Shown here: positions 52,368 through 59,790 of the stretch, in pieces
Position numbering within the stretch: position 1 is the first letter of the stretch
How the letters are laid out: every line of letters starts with the position of its first letter
Assembly (NCBI GenBank): GCA_042408875.1
Contig: JBHOQS010000027.1
Span: 1-64,000, forward strand
Origin: JBHOQS01 sp042408875
Lineage (GTDB): Bacteria; Chloroflexota; UBA11872; JBHOQS01
Direction: 5' to 3'
Length of the DNA stretch: 64,000 nucleotides
Translations under genes and position numbers: made by a program
The notes under the pieces: generated by a model
Told to the model about the DNA's origin: nothing
Databases searched by the model: none
Seen by the model: only the letters and a program-made list of their open reading frames with translations

Positions 52368-53801
52368 ATGATGTACTCAGGTGCTTCAGCAGTGCAGGTT
52401 CCGCTCACCCGCCGCGCCGCGCTGCGCGCCGGTGGTGCCCTGGCCGGGGTAGCCGCGCTCGCGGCTGCGGCCTGCCAGCGGCCGCAGGTACCGGCTGGTG
52501 GCGACGCTACCAGGTCTACGGCGCCCAAAGCTCCGGTGACGGTTCGCTTTAACACCTGGTGGACGGCCATGGAGCCGTTCCTGGAGTGGACGGTGAAGAC
52601 CTTCGAGGAGGAAAATCCCGGCATCAAGGTCGAGGCGCAGATGCTCACCGGCGACTGGACGGCTAAGCTCCAGGCCGGGCTGGTCGCTGGAGTGTGGGAC
52701 GACGTCGCCCAGACGAACAACACCATTCAGGCGAAGTTCATGGACTCCGGCGCGCACCTCGACCTGACCGACCGGCACAAGCGTGACAAGATCGACATCC
52801 GGCAGACCCACCTGCTCATGGGCATCGAGATCTGGTGCGGGAAGGTCTACAACGTGCCCTGGGATAACGACCCCCGCGCTGTGTACTACAACAAGACTCT
52901 GATCAAGCAGGCCGGCGAGAAGGACCCCTGGGACGACCTCAAAGGCAAGTGGACCTGGGATGACATGTTCCGCATCGCTAAGGCCGTGACCAAAGATACC
53001 GACGGCGATGGCAAGATCGACCAGTGGGGCATGCAGTGGGCGTACCACAGCTATCAGGAGTTTCCGGTCTTCACCTGGACCATGGGGGGGAACTACGCCG
53101 ACTGGCAGAACATGAAGTACATCCTTGATAGCAGGGAGGTCATCGCCACCCAGGAGATGCTGTATCGCTGGGCCATTCAAGAAAAGGTCCTGATGACCAA
53201 CCAGCAGATCAGCGAGCTGAGCCAGGCCGGCATCACCATCCCGTTCGCTTCCGGCAAGGTGGCCTTCTGGTTCCGCGCGGCTGCCAGCATGGTCCCCATG
53301 GTACGCAGCATCAGCAACCGGTTTGAGTGGGATATCGCACCGATGCCCGACATGGACCCCGGCCACCCCGGCATCTCGGTCACCTCAGGAAATCCGTATT
53401 TCATCCCCTCGTTCACGAAAGTGCCGGATGAGGCGTACAAACTGATCATGTGGCTGGCCGGCCCGCGCTACCAGAAAGAGATGGCCAAGCAGAAGGTGTT
53501 CTTCCCCAGCCTGAAGGCAGCCCTGGCCGATTACGTGGTCGGGCCACCGGACCATGCCGACACGTTCGCCAAGGTCTACGAGCGCCCGTACGGCATCCAC
53601 TTCCGGCATTATGAGACAGTGCAGGCGGGCAACGTCATTGGCGAAGAGATCAACAAGGCGTTCGCCGGCGAGAAAGGCGTGCAGCAGGCGCTGAAGGACG
53701 CCAACCAGCGAGCGAACGAGCTGGTGCGGTACGGGCAGTGCAACCCGTACCAGGGAATCAAGGTGCCGATCCCCGGCTCACCGCTGCCGTTGGGACGGTA
53801 G
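52368..53801 (+). CDS. Extracellular solute-binding protein, family 1 (Tat lipoprotein)
   Basis: A 477-residue lipoprotein with RR at residues 15-16 and lipobox Cys 36. Mature motifs are VRFNTWWTAMEPFLEWTVKT, the interaction segment DPRAVYYNKTLIKQAG, a calcium-loop-like DTDGDGKIDQWG near residue 212, and MWLAGPRYQKEMAKQKVFFP near the end. It should bind a sugar for ABC import; no permease is adjacent. ATG 52368 follows AAGGGAGG. A palindromic element follows the stop. Confidence 0.9.
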   Translation: MMYSGASAVQVPLTRRAALRAGGALAGVAALAAAACQRPQVPAGGDATRSTAPKAPVTVRFNTWWTAMEPFLEWTVKTFEEENPGIKVEAQMLTGDWTAKLQAGLVAGVWDDVAQTNNTIQAKFMDSGAHLDLTDRHKRDKIDIRQTHLLMGIEIWCGKVYNVPWDNDPRAVYYNKTLIKQAGEKDPWDDLKGKWTWDDMFRIAKAVTKDTDGDGKIDQWGMQWAYHSYQEFPVFTWTMGGNYADWQNMKYILDSREVIATQEMLYRWAIQEKVLMTNQQISELSQAGITIPFASGKVAFWFRAAASMVPMVRSISNRFEWDIAPMPDMDPGHPGISVTSGNPYFIPSFTKVPDEAYKLIMWLAGPRYQKEMAKQKVFFPSLKAALADYVVGPPDHADTFAKVYERPYGIHFRHYETVQAGNVIGEEINKAFAGEKGVQQALKDANQRANELVRYGQCNPYQGIKVPIPGSPLPLGR

Positions 53802-53821
53802 GTGAAACAGCGCTCACCCCT

Positions 53822-53850
53822 GCCCCTCTCCCGCCGCGCGGGAGAGGGGC
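53822..53850. repeat. Palindromic element, copy 6 (intergenic)
   Basis: GCCCCTCTCCCGC (53822-53834) and GCGGGAGAGGGGC (53838-53850) form a perfect 13-bp stem around CGC. It is preceded by GCTCACCCC. It lies 20 bases past the solute-binding protein stop and could act as its terminator. Confidence 0.85.
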
Positions 53851-53916
53851 CTTCTGCGGAAAAGATCTCGCTGGTCTTGGAGCCCGGCCGTGCGGGAGGA
53901 CGGTTGATGCGCGAGC

Positions 53917-55296
53917 TTGAGGACGAAGCCCAGATCCTATGCAGGAGGGCAGTTTCACATATCTGGACCAGACAATCGCAAGGAGCCTCGGTACCTGTCA
54001 CGGCGCCGTCTTCTGGCCGCCACGGCGCTTGGGAGTATGCTGGGGGCGTGCACCCGGGTGCGGGAAACGGCGCCCGTCGTGCCCCAACCGGAGAGCCTGT
54101 CTGGCACAGTCGATTTCTGGTTGCCTGCGGACCCGATCTTCGAGGAACTCTTCGGTAACCGGCTCATCCCGGCCTTCCAGGAAGCGTATCCAAAAGTCTC
54201 TGTGGCGATCACGCCCGTCACCGGCGGCTGGGACGTGCACTACGAGAAGCTCGTGACGGCCGCGGCCGGGGGCGTGCCCCCGGATGTCACCCGCGGCAAG
54301 GAGTTCTGGACAGCCGACCTGGCGTATCGCGGCGCGCTAGAGAACCTCGATCCCTGGCTCAAGCGGCAGAAGGAAGTCACACCGGAGCGCTACCATCCGG
54401 CCGTGTGGGGCATCTCGCGCTGGCGAGACAGCAACTACGGCATCCCCCTGCACTACTTCATCAGGCACCTGTTCTTCAACCTGACCGTCTTCGAGGAGGT
54501 CGGGCTGCTCGGTCGGGATGGGAAGCCGCTGGTGCCGGATACCTGGCAGGACTATCACGACCTCGCGCGCAAGCTCAGCGACCCATCGAAGCAGCGGTAC
54601 GGCACAGAGCTCTATAACTACGGCAAGAGCGAGGACAATACCAGCCACTTCCAGTACTTCCTCACCAGCGCCGGCGGGACATACATCAACGCCGAGCGCA
54701 CAAAGTACACGTTCAACAACCCGGCCGGGATCGAGGCACTCACGTTCTTCGTGGAGATGATCCGCTCGGGAGCCTGCCGGCCGCCTACAGTGTCTATTCC
54801 CAACGCGATCCCGACAGGGAAGATCGCGATCTGGTTCACCGGTGCGTTCTCGATGCCCGCCTACGCGCGCAATAACCCGGATCTGCGGTGCGGCCTGGCG
54901 CTGATGCCGAGGAACAAGAGCCGCGGCGTCGTCGTGCGCGGCAACAATCTGTTTCTGTTCAGCGGCAGCAAGCAGAAAGAGGCGGCGTTCCGCTTCATGA
55001 CGTACATGGCCCGCGACGACATGAGCTACATCTACACCACCACGACGGGCTACCCCCCGACGACGAAGGCGAACGAGGGCAAGGAGCCGTACGCGACCGA
55101 TCCGCGCTGGAGGATCGTGCTGGAGCAGGCGGCCGTCAAAGAGAACGTCTTCCAGCCCTTCTTCCCCGGCTATGTCGAGGGTGCACTGCTGGTAGCTGAA
55201 GAGCTTGCCGCGGCCTACCGAGGGGAGAAGACGCCGAAGGACGCCCTGGCCGACGCAGAGAAGCGTGCATCGGAAGTGCTCATCGTGCCGAAGTAG
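53917..55296 (+). CDS. Extracellular solute-binding protein, family 1 (Tat lipoprotein), start uncertain
   Basis: A protein of up to 459 residues. Tat motif SRRRLLAAT lies near residues 28-36 and lipobox Cys 45 (MLGAC). Mature motifs are VDFWLPADPIFEELFGNRLI, LEALDPW-like ALENLDPWLKRQ, IPLHYFIRHLFFNLTVFEEV and FRFMTYMARDDMSYIYTT. The in-frame start is TTG 53917, but the best ribosome site (GGGAGG) serves ATG 53907, which is in another frame. A small frameshift near the start or an upstream coupled peptide is possible. No permease is adjacent. Confidence 0.82.
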   Translation: MRTKPRSYAGGQFHISGPDNRKEPRYLSRRRLLAATALGSMLGACTRVRETAPVVPQPESLSGTVDFWLPADPIFEELFGNRLIPAFQEAYPKVSVAITPVTGGWDVHYEKLVTAAAGGVPPDVTRGKEFWTADLAYRGALENLDPWLKRQKEVTPERYHPAVWGISRWRDSNYGIPLHYFIRHLFFNLTVFEEVGLLGRDGKPLVPDTWQDYHDLARKLSDPSKQRYGTELYNYGKSEDNTSHFQYFLTSAGGTYINAERTKYTFNNPAGIEALTFFVEMIRSGACRPPTVSIPNAIPTGKIAIWFTGAFSMPAYARNNPDLRCGLALMPRNKSRGVVVRGNNLFLFSGSKQKEAAFRFMTYMARDDMSYIYTTTTGYPPTTKANEGKEPYATDPRWRIVLEQAAVKENVFQPFFPGYVEGALLVAEELAAAYRGEKTPKDALADAEKRASEVLIVPK

Positions 55297-55334
55297 TGCG
55301 CCCTAGGCGAGCGCTGCCTCTCAGTCTGCATGTC

Positions 55335-55357
55335 CTTCTCCCGCCGCGCGGGAGAGG
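55335..55357. repeat. Palindromic element, copy 7 (intergenic)
   Basis: CTTCTCCCGC and GCGGGAGAGG pair with one mismatch around CGC. It is flanked by GTCC on the left and GGAC on the right, about 40 bases past the solute-binding protein stop. Confidence 0.75.
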
Positions 55358-55405
55358 GCTGGGGGGAGGACCTCACCCTGGAATGGGCCGTTCAATCGGA
55401 GGATC

Positions 55406-56314
55406 ATGCCAGATAGCATACTGCTTCCAGAGGAGGTTGATCAGGTCCTGGGTGACCTGCCATTTCGGCTCACCCGACCGCAGAAGCTACTGTTCCCAGA
55501 GGCCGGCCTGACGAAGCTGGACCTGGTACGGTACTACCTGGCGGTCTCGCTAGTGCTTCTCCCGCATCTGCGCGACCGGCCGCTCACGCTCAAGCAGTTC
55601 CCCGACGGCGTAGGCGGCCGGTCCTTCTTTCGCCAGCATGTACCGGCGTACCGGCCCCGGTGGGTCGCGACCTACCGCGCGCGAGCCGAGAGTACAGGAC
55701 GGGACGTAGAGCATGTCCTGGTCAACGATGCGGCAACGCTCGCCTGGCTGGCGAACCAGGCAGCGATCGAGCTCCATCCCTGGCTCTCGCGTGCTCTGCA
55801 TCCCGACCGTCCGGATCTCATGGTCTTCGATCTCGATCCGGGCGCAGACGTCGGTATGGAGGAAGTGCGGCGCGCGGCATTGACCCTGCGAGAGGTTCTG
55901 GGCGAGGACGGGCTGGAGGCAGTGCCGAAGCTGTCGGGCAAACGGGGCATTCACCTGCTGGTGCCGCTGGTGCCCGAAGCGACGTTCGCGCGCGTGCGCC
56001 TGTACGCGGAACAGGCCGCCCGCCGCGCCGAAGCGCGCTGGCCGGAAGGGATCACCGCTGACTATGCCCGGCGGGAGGAACGGCGCGCCTGCGTGCTCGT
56101 TGACTACGCCCAGAACGCCTTTGGCCGCACCACCGTCGCACCGTACAGTGTGCGCGCGACTCCGCAGGCAACCGTCTCCACGCCGCTCACCTGGGAGGAG
56201 CTCGATGCCGGTGCACCGGATCCGCGCGCCTTTACAACCAGCACGGTGCCTGAGCGCCTGCGGCAGCACGGCGACCTGCTGGGGCAGGTACAGGCGCAGC
56301 GGTTGCCGGTGTGA
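55406..56314 (+). CDS. Stand-alone LigD-type polymerase/primase domain
   Basis: A 302-residue archaeo-eukaryotic-primase-fold protein like the polymerase domain of bacterial LigD. It has LTRPQKLLFPEAGLTKLDLV at the N-terminus and YRPRWVATYRA. The metal-binding MVFDLDPGADVGMEEV lies near residue 140, then SGKRGIHLLVPL near 177, and LVDYAQNAFGRTTVAPYSVR near 232. LigD polymerases add nucleotides during end joining. No Ku or ligase gene is in the window. It stands alone between a solute-binding protein gene and a convergent aldolase. Confidence 0.9.
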   Translation: MPDSILLPEEVDQVLGDLPFRLTRPQKLLFPEAGLTKLDLVRYYLAVSLVLLPHLRDRPLTLKQFPDGVGGRSFFRQHVPAYRPRWVATYRARAESTGRDVEHVLVNDAATLAWLANQAAIELHPWLSRALHPDRPDLMVFDLDPGADVGMEEVRRAALTLREVLGEDGLEAVPKLSGKRGIHLLVPLVPEATFARVRLYAEQAARRAEARWPEGITADYARREERRACVLVDYAQNAFGRTTVAPYSVRATPQATVSTPLTWEELDAGAPDPRAFTTSTVPERLRQHGDLLGQVQAQRLPV

Positions 56315-56335
56315 GCGCTGCGCCGCATCCGCGCC

Positions 56336-57091
56336 CTAGTCGATTCTCTTAATGGCGTTGAACGCGGCAGTGGCCGCCGACATGAGCATGGCGCCGTCGC
56401 TGGCGCAGGCGAGGAACTGGAAGCCCTCGTCGATGCGGCGGTTCACTTCCTCAGCGTTCATGCAGTGGAGGCCGGCTGGCACGCCGCACTTCTTGGCCGC
56501 CCGCAGTACACGCTGGATCGCCTCTTCGTGCTCGGCCGTGCGCGCCCCACCCAGGCCCATGGACCACGAGAGGTCGTTCGGGCCAATGAAGCAGGCATCT
56601 ACGCCGGGCACCGACAGGATCTCCTCGGCGCGCTCGACCGCCTCGATATGTTCGATCATGATCACGCAGAGGATCTCCTCATTAGCATGGCGCGGGTAGT
56701 CCGGCCCGGCCCAGTAGCGCCACCGGCCGCCGCCAGCGCTGCGGATGCCCTCAGGCGGGTAGCGGCAGGCCTTGACTGCTTGCGCCGCCTGCTCGGCGTT
56801 CAGCACCATCGGTACCACGATGCCGTAGGCGCCGGCGTCCAGCACTCGCTTGATCGCCACCGCATCATTGCCAGGCACGCGCACCATAGGGATGGTCGGC
56901 GTGGTACCGATGGCGATGAACATGTTCTGCATCGTCTCAAGATCGATGCAGCCATGCTCGGTATCTACCACAATCCAGTCCCAGCCAACGTGAGCAAGCG
57001 CTTCGGCGGCCACGACCGACGGGAAGTTCATCCAGATGCCAATCGCCGGCTTACCCTCACGGAGCTTCCGTTTGGCAGTGTTCAGTCGCAT
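56336..57091 (-). CDS. HpcH/HpaI-family class II aldolase
   Basis: A 251-residue (beta/alpha)8 enzyme. Motifs are IGIWMNFPSVVAAEALAHVG, WDWIVVDTEHGCIDLETM, VRVPGNDAVAIKRVLDAGAY, metal-binding Glu in IMIEHIEAVE, and DACFIGPNDLSWSMG. The family splits 2-keto-3-deoxy acids to pyruvate or a similar unit plus an aldehyde. ATG 57091 has AAAGGAG upstream. It follows the Gfo/Idh/MocA gene by 90 AT-rich bases; both suit uronic-acid or sugar-acid breakdown. Confidence 0.9.
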   Translation of the reverse strand: MRLNTAKRKLREGKPAIGIWMNFPSVVAAEALAHVGWDWIVVDTEHGCIDLETMQNMFIAIGTTPTIPMVRVPGNDAVAIKRVLDAGAYGIVVPMVLNAEQAAQAVKACRYPPEGIRSAGGGRWRYWAGPDYPRHANEEILCVIMIEHIEAVERAEEILSVPGVDACFIGPNDLSWSMGLGGARTAEHEEAIQRVLRAAKKCGVPAGLHCMNAEEVNRRIDEGFQFLACASDGAMLMSAATAAFNAIKRID

Positions 57092-57181
57092 GCTACACTC
57101 CTTTCTAGTCTTCGTCTTTTAACCCTTGTGGTTATGTTTATTCTTTAGTGTCTCGTTACCTCGCATGCTTTCTCGGAAGTA

Positions 57182-58249
57182 TCAGGTGATCTCCCTGAGT
57201 TCGACGGCGCGCCCGCTGCGCGAGCTCTCGATCGCCGCGTAGGCGATGCGGAGCGAGTTCAGGTTATCGCGGCCCGAGGTCTGCGGTTCGCGCCCCTCTG
57301 CCAGCGACCGGAGCATCTCGCCCATGCTGCCACCGAAGGCATCGGGGAACCAGCGCCCCTGGAGAGCGAACACCTGCTTCTCATGCGGCGAGTCCTTGAG
57401 CGAGATGACCAGCTCGGTCTGCGAGGCCGCCGCGGAGCCAAGCGTGCCGTCCAGGAACCACTCGTAGCGGCGGAGCTGCGGCCCCGGCACGATGTTGTTA
57501 AAGTGCAGCGTCGTCATCACCTGCGCCTCGGGCGCGTACTCACACAGGATGGTGTAGATCATCGGCGAGACGGCCGCCTGGCCGGGCACCATGGTGGTGG
57601 TGGCCTTCACCCGCAGCGGGGTGAGCCCGGTGTAGTAGCGCGAGAGGTCGATGTAATGGATGCCATGATCGAGGATGTTAAAGTGCTCCATTGCCACGAA
57701 CCATGAGCCCGGCACATCCTGGAACGAGCGGTTCAGGTGAAGCACGCTATAGAGATGTCCGAGCACGCCGCGCTCGAGCAGGACCTTCAGCGCCCGGTGC
57801 GCTGGCGCCCAGCGTGCCTGCTGGTTGATCATGAGCGTCACACCGGCCTGCTCGCATAGCTCGACCATGCGACGCGCCTCAGTGAAGGTCAAGGCAAATG
57901 GCTTCTGCGACAGGATATGCTTGCCGGCGCGTGCGATCTGCTCGACCAGCGGCGGCCGCTGCGCGGCATGCACCGCCAGATCGATCACGTGGATCTGGGG
58001 ATCCTCCAGGAGGTCCTCCAGACGCGCGGTCCACTTTGGAATACCGAACTGCTGCGCTGCCAGCTCAGCACGCTCTGAGACGATGTCGCAACAGGCCAGC
58101 ACGCGATAGCCGAAATCGCGGTAGGCGGGCAGATGCGCCGAGCGGGCGATGCTGCCGCAGCCGACTAGGCCGATGCCGAAGCGCTGCCGGATCTCCTCCA
58201 GTGGTGGCGCCGGCCGGTACTCCTCCGGGTGAAGCTCGACATGTGCCAC
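57182..58249 (-). CDS. Gfo/Idh/MocA-family oxidoreductase
   Basis: A 355-residue NAD(P)-dependent dehydrogenase. The Rossmann start GIGLVGCGSIARSAHLPAYR lies near residue 25, SQKPFALTFTEARRMVELCE near 110 supplies the catalytic Lys, and NILDHGIHYIDLSRYYTG near 190 the catalytic Asp/His. The C-terminal beta sheet is complete. GTG 58249 follows GGAGGAGAG, so the longer frame to 58390 is rejected. Substrate is probably a sugar or inositol derivative. Confidence 0.9.
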   Translation of the reverse strand: MAHVELHPEEYRPAPPLEEIRQRFGIGLVGCGSIARSAHLPAYRDFGYRVLACCDIVSERAELAAQQFGIPKWTARLEDLLEDPQIHVIDLAVHAAQRPPLVEQIARAGKHILSQKPFALTFTEARRMVELCEQAGVTLMINQQARWAPAHRALKVLLERGVLGHLYSVLHLNRSFQDVPGSWFVAMEHFNILDHGIHYIDLSRYYTGLTPLRVKATTTMVPGQAAVSPMIYTILCEYAPEAQVMTTLHFNNIVPGPQLRRYEWFLDGTLGSAAASQTELVISLKDSPHEKQVFALQGRWFPDAFGGSMGEMLRSLAEGREPQTSGRDNLNSLRIAYAAIESSRSGRAVELREIT

Positions 58250-58590
58250 GTCTCTCCTCCGTGCTCTCCCCTCGGCCTCTTCAGAGGCCACGTGCGGCGC
58301 GATCCGACGTGCCACGTGATAACAGACCGAGGCAGCGGATGCAAGTCGGCGCGTTGCCGGAGGCCGTGGTTCGCCGTATAGTGACCGCAAGCAACCTGAC
58401 GAGAGAGGAGGGCGCGGTGATCACGATCGAGCTGCCTGAGCTGCGGAGGGGTGCGGAGAGACACCTGGCGTGATCTTCCTCTCGAGCCAGAGGTGCAGGC
58501 TGCCAAAGGTTGCCTCACTGCCTTCGCCACGGCCCAGCGAGAGACGCGCGCCGCCTTTGCCAGGTACCGTGCCTGGGGGCCGTTCTACCT

Positions 58591-58630
58591 TATCGGTGAC
58601 AGGGATTAGCTGATCGGTGACTGGGATTAG
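58591..58630. repeat. Tandem 19-bp repeat with 21-bp period
   Basis: TATCGGTGACAGGGATTAG (58591-58609) and GATCGGTGACTGGGATTAG (58612-58630) differ at two positions. They lie about 55-90 bases before the promoter candidate of the caspase-like gene. Confidence 0.65.
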
Positions 58631-58683
58631 GCGCGCCCGGTGGCACACGAACAGGCACCGGTGGCCCTGCCTGGATCCAGGGC

Positions 58684-58712
58684 TATACACCGCGGCGGCA
58701 ATGGCGTATACT
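58684..58712 (+). promoter_or_regulatory. Promoter candidate for the caspase/CHAT operon
   Basis: TATACA (58684-58689), a 17-base spacer and TATACT (58707-58712). This is a moderate match (4 of 6 at -35, 5 of 6 at -10). The leader to ATG 58822 would be about 100 bases. Confidence 0.4.
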
Positions 58713-58821
58713 GCGGTCATGTAGCGCATGGGTGCACACTCTGTAGCATGATGTTGCCTTGTGATCGCGCCCTTGCGCCGCCGTCCGAGGGCGCTCGCTG
58801 TAAGCAAGTGAGGAGGGACCA

Positions 58822-59754
58822 ATGGGTGCGCGCAAGGCGCTTCTGGTGGCGATCAATGCCTACCCCAGCCAGCCACTTAAAGGGTGTATCAACGACTCCA
58901 GGCAGGTGGAAGCTGCGTTGCAGCAGCGCTTCGGCTTCGCCGGCAGTGATATCCAGGTTCTGCGCGAGCGAGATGCGACCAAGGCGAACATCGAGAAGGG
59001 ACTGGGGTGGCTGGTCTCCGGCGCCCAGGATGGCGATGTGCTGCTCTTTCACTATTCAGGGCACGGGACTCAGGTCGCAGATGACGGCCGCGATGAGTGG
59101 GAGTGCCGCGACGAATGCCTGGTGCCGTACGACCATGATTGGAACAACCCCTTGCGCGATGACATCCTGCGACGATACTTCGATCGCGTGCCGCTGAACG
59201 CCAATCTCACGGCAATCATGGATTGCTGCCATTCGGGCACCATCGACAAGGTCATCCTGGAGGAGTTCGCCGCGTCGAGCACGTATATCGCGCCGAAGCA
59301 ATTCTCCACACCGATCGAGATCGTGATGCAGATCCATGCGCTCCAACAGCGCCGTGATGAGGAGTTCCGGGCGAAGGCTGTGCCGCAGCTTCGCGAGCTG
59401 ATCCGCTCGCTGCCGCCAGATGCTGATGTAGAAGCAGAGGCGAACGCGTTCCTGGACAAGCTGCTCGGCGTATACAAGAAGAACCGCTTCGGCTACGTCA
59501 ACGTGCAGCAGAACAACGTGCTGCTGGCAGCGTGTGCCGACTCGCAAACCGCGGCGGACGCATTCATCGATGGTGACTTCCGCGGCGCCTTCACCTACCA
59601 CCTGTTCAACGTGCTGGGCACTGGCGGGACCCCGCCGAGCTATGGCGACCTGATTGCCGGGGCGGCCGGTGGCATGCAGCGCTACACCCAGACCCCGCAG
59701 CTCGAGTGCGTGGACGCGTTGAAGCACCGGCCGTTCCTGGCTCCGCTGGTCTAA
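58822..59754 (+). CDS. Caspase-like peptidase (C14/metacaspase type)
   Basis: A 310-residue caspase-fold protein. KALLVAINAYPSQPLKGCIN begins the domain. The catalytic His is His 81 in FHYSGHGTQVADDG and the catalytic Cys is Cys 136 in AIMDCCHSGTID, the metacaspase arrangement. LAACADSQTAADAF and FTYHLFNVL in the second half are typical of C14 members. Metacaspases cut after Arg/Lys and are often calcium-activated. No extra sensor domain is present, so activation may come from the neighbour. The ribosome site is GAGGAGG. It is 36 bases upstream of the Macro-STAND-CHAT gene. Confidence 0.92.
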   Translation: MGARKALLVAINAYPSQPLKGCINDSRQVEAALQQRFGFAGSDIQVLRERDATKANIEKGLGWLVSGAQDGDVLLFHYSGHGTQVADDGRDEWECRDECLVPYDHDWNNPLRDDILRRYFDRVPLNANLTAIMDCCHSGTIDKVILEEFAASSTYIAPKQFSTPIEIVMQIHALQQRRDEEFRAKAVPQLRELIRSLPPDADVEAEANAFLDKLLGVYKKNRFGYVNVQQNNVLLAACADSQTAADAFIDGDFRGAFTYHLFNVLGTGGTPPSYGDLIAGAAGGMQRYTQTPQLECVDALKHRPFLAPLV

Positions 59755-59790
59755 GGCAGGAGCAGGGTCCAGGCCAGCCTCGCAGAGGCA

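Larger units (their letters stand above)
58250..58821. other. Long intergenic region before the caspase-like operon
   Basis: About 570 bases between divergent genes. It contains a tiny open frame (GTG 58417 region to TGA 58473, ending ELPELRRGAERHLA) behind GGAGG that may be a remnant or leader. It also contains a tandem repeat at 58591-58630 and a promoter-like pair at 58684-58712. The lack of a clear gene over this length is unusual for the window. Confidence 0.5.

Noticed and set aside
55406..56314. A Ku-LigD end-joining operon
   Set aside because: Only the polymerase domain is encoded; neighbours are a solute-binding protein and a sugar-acid aldolase.
58822..59754. Caspase-like gene as a CRISPR type III (Craspase-type) partner
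   Set aside because: No cas gene, gRAMP-like protein or CRISPR repeat is present, and the protein has metacaspase motifs rather than TPR-CHAT architecture.
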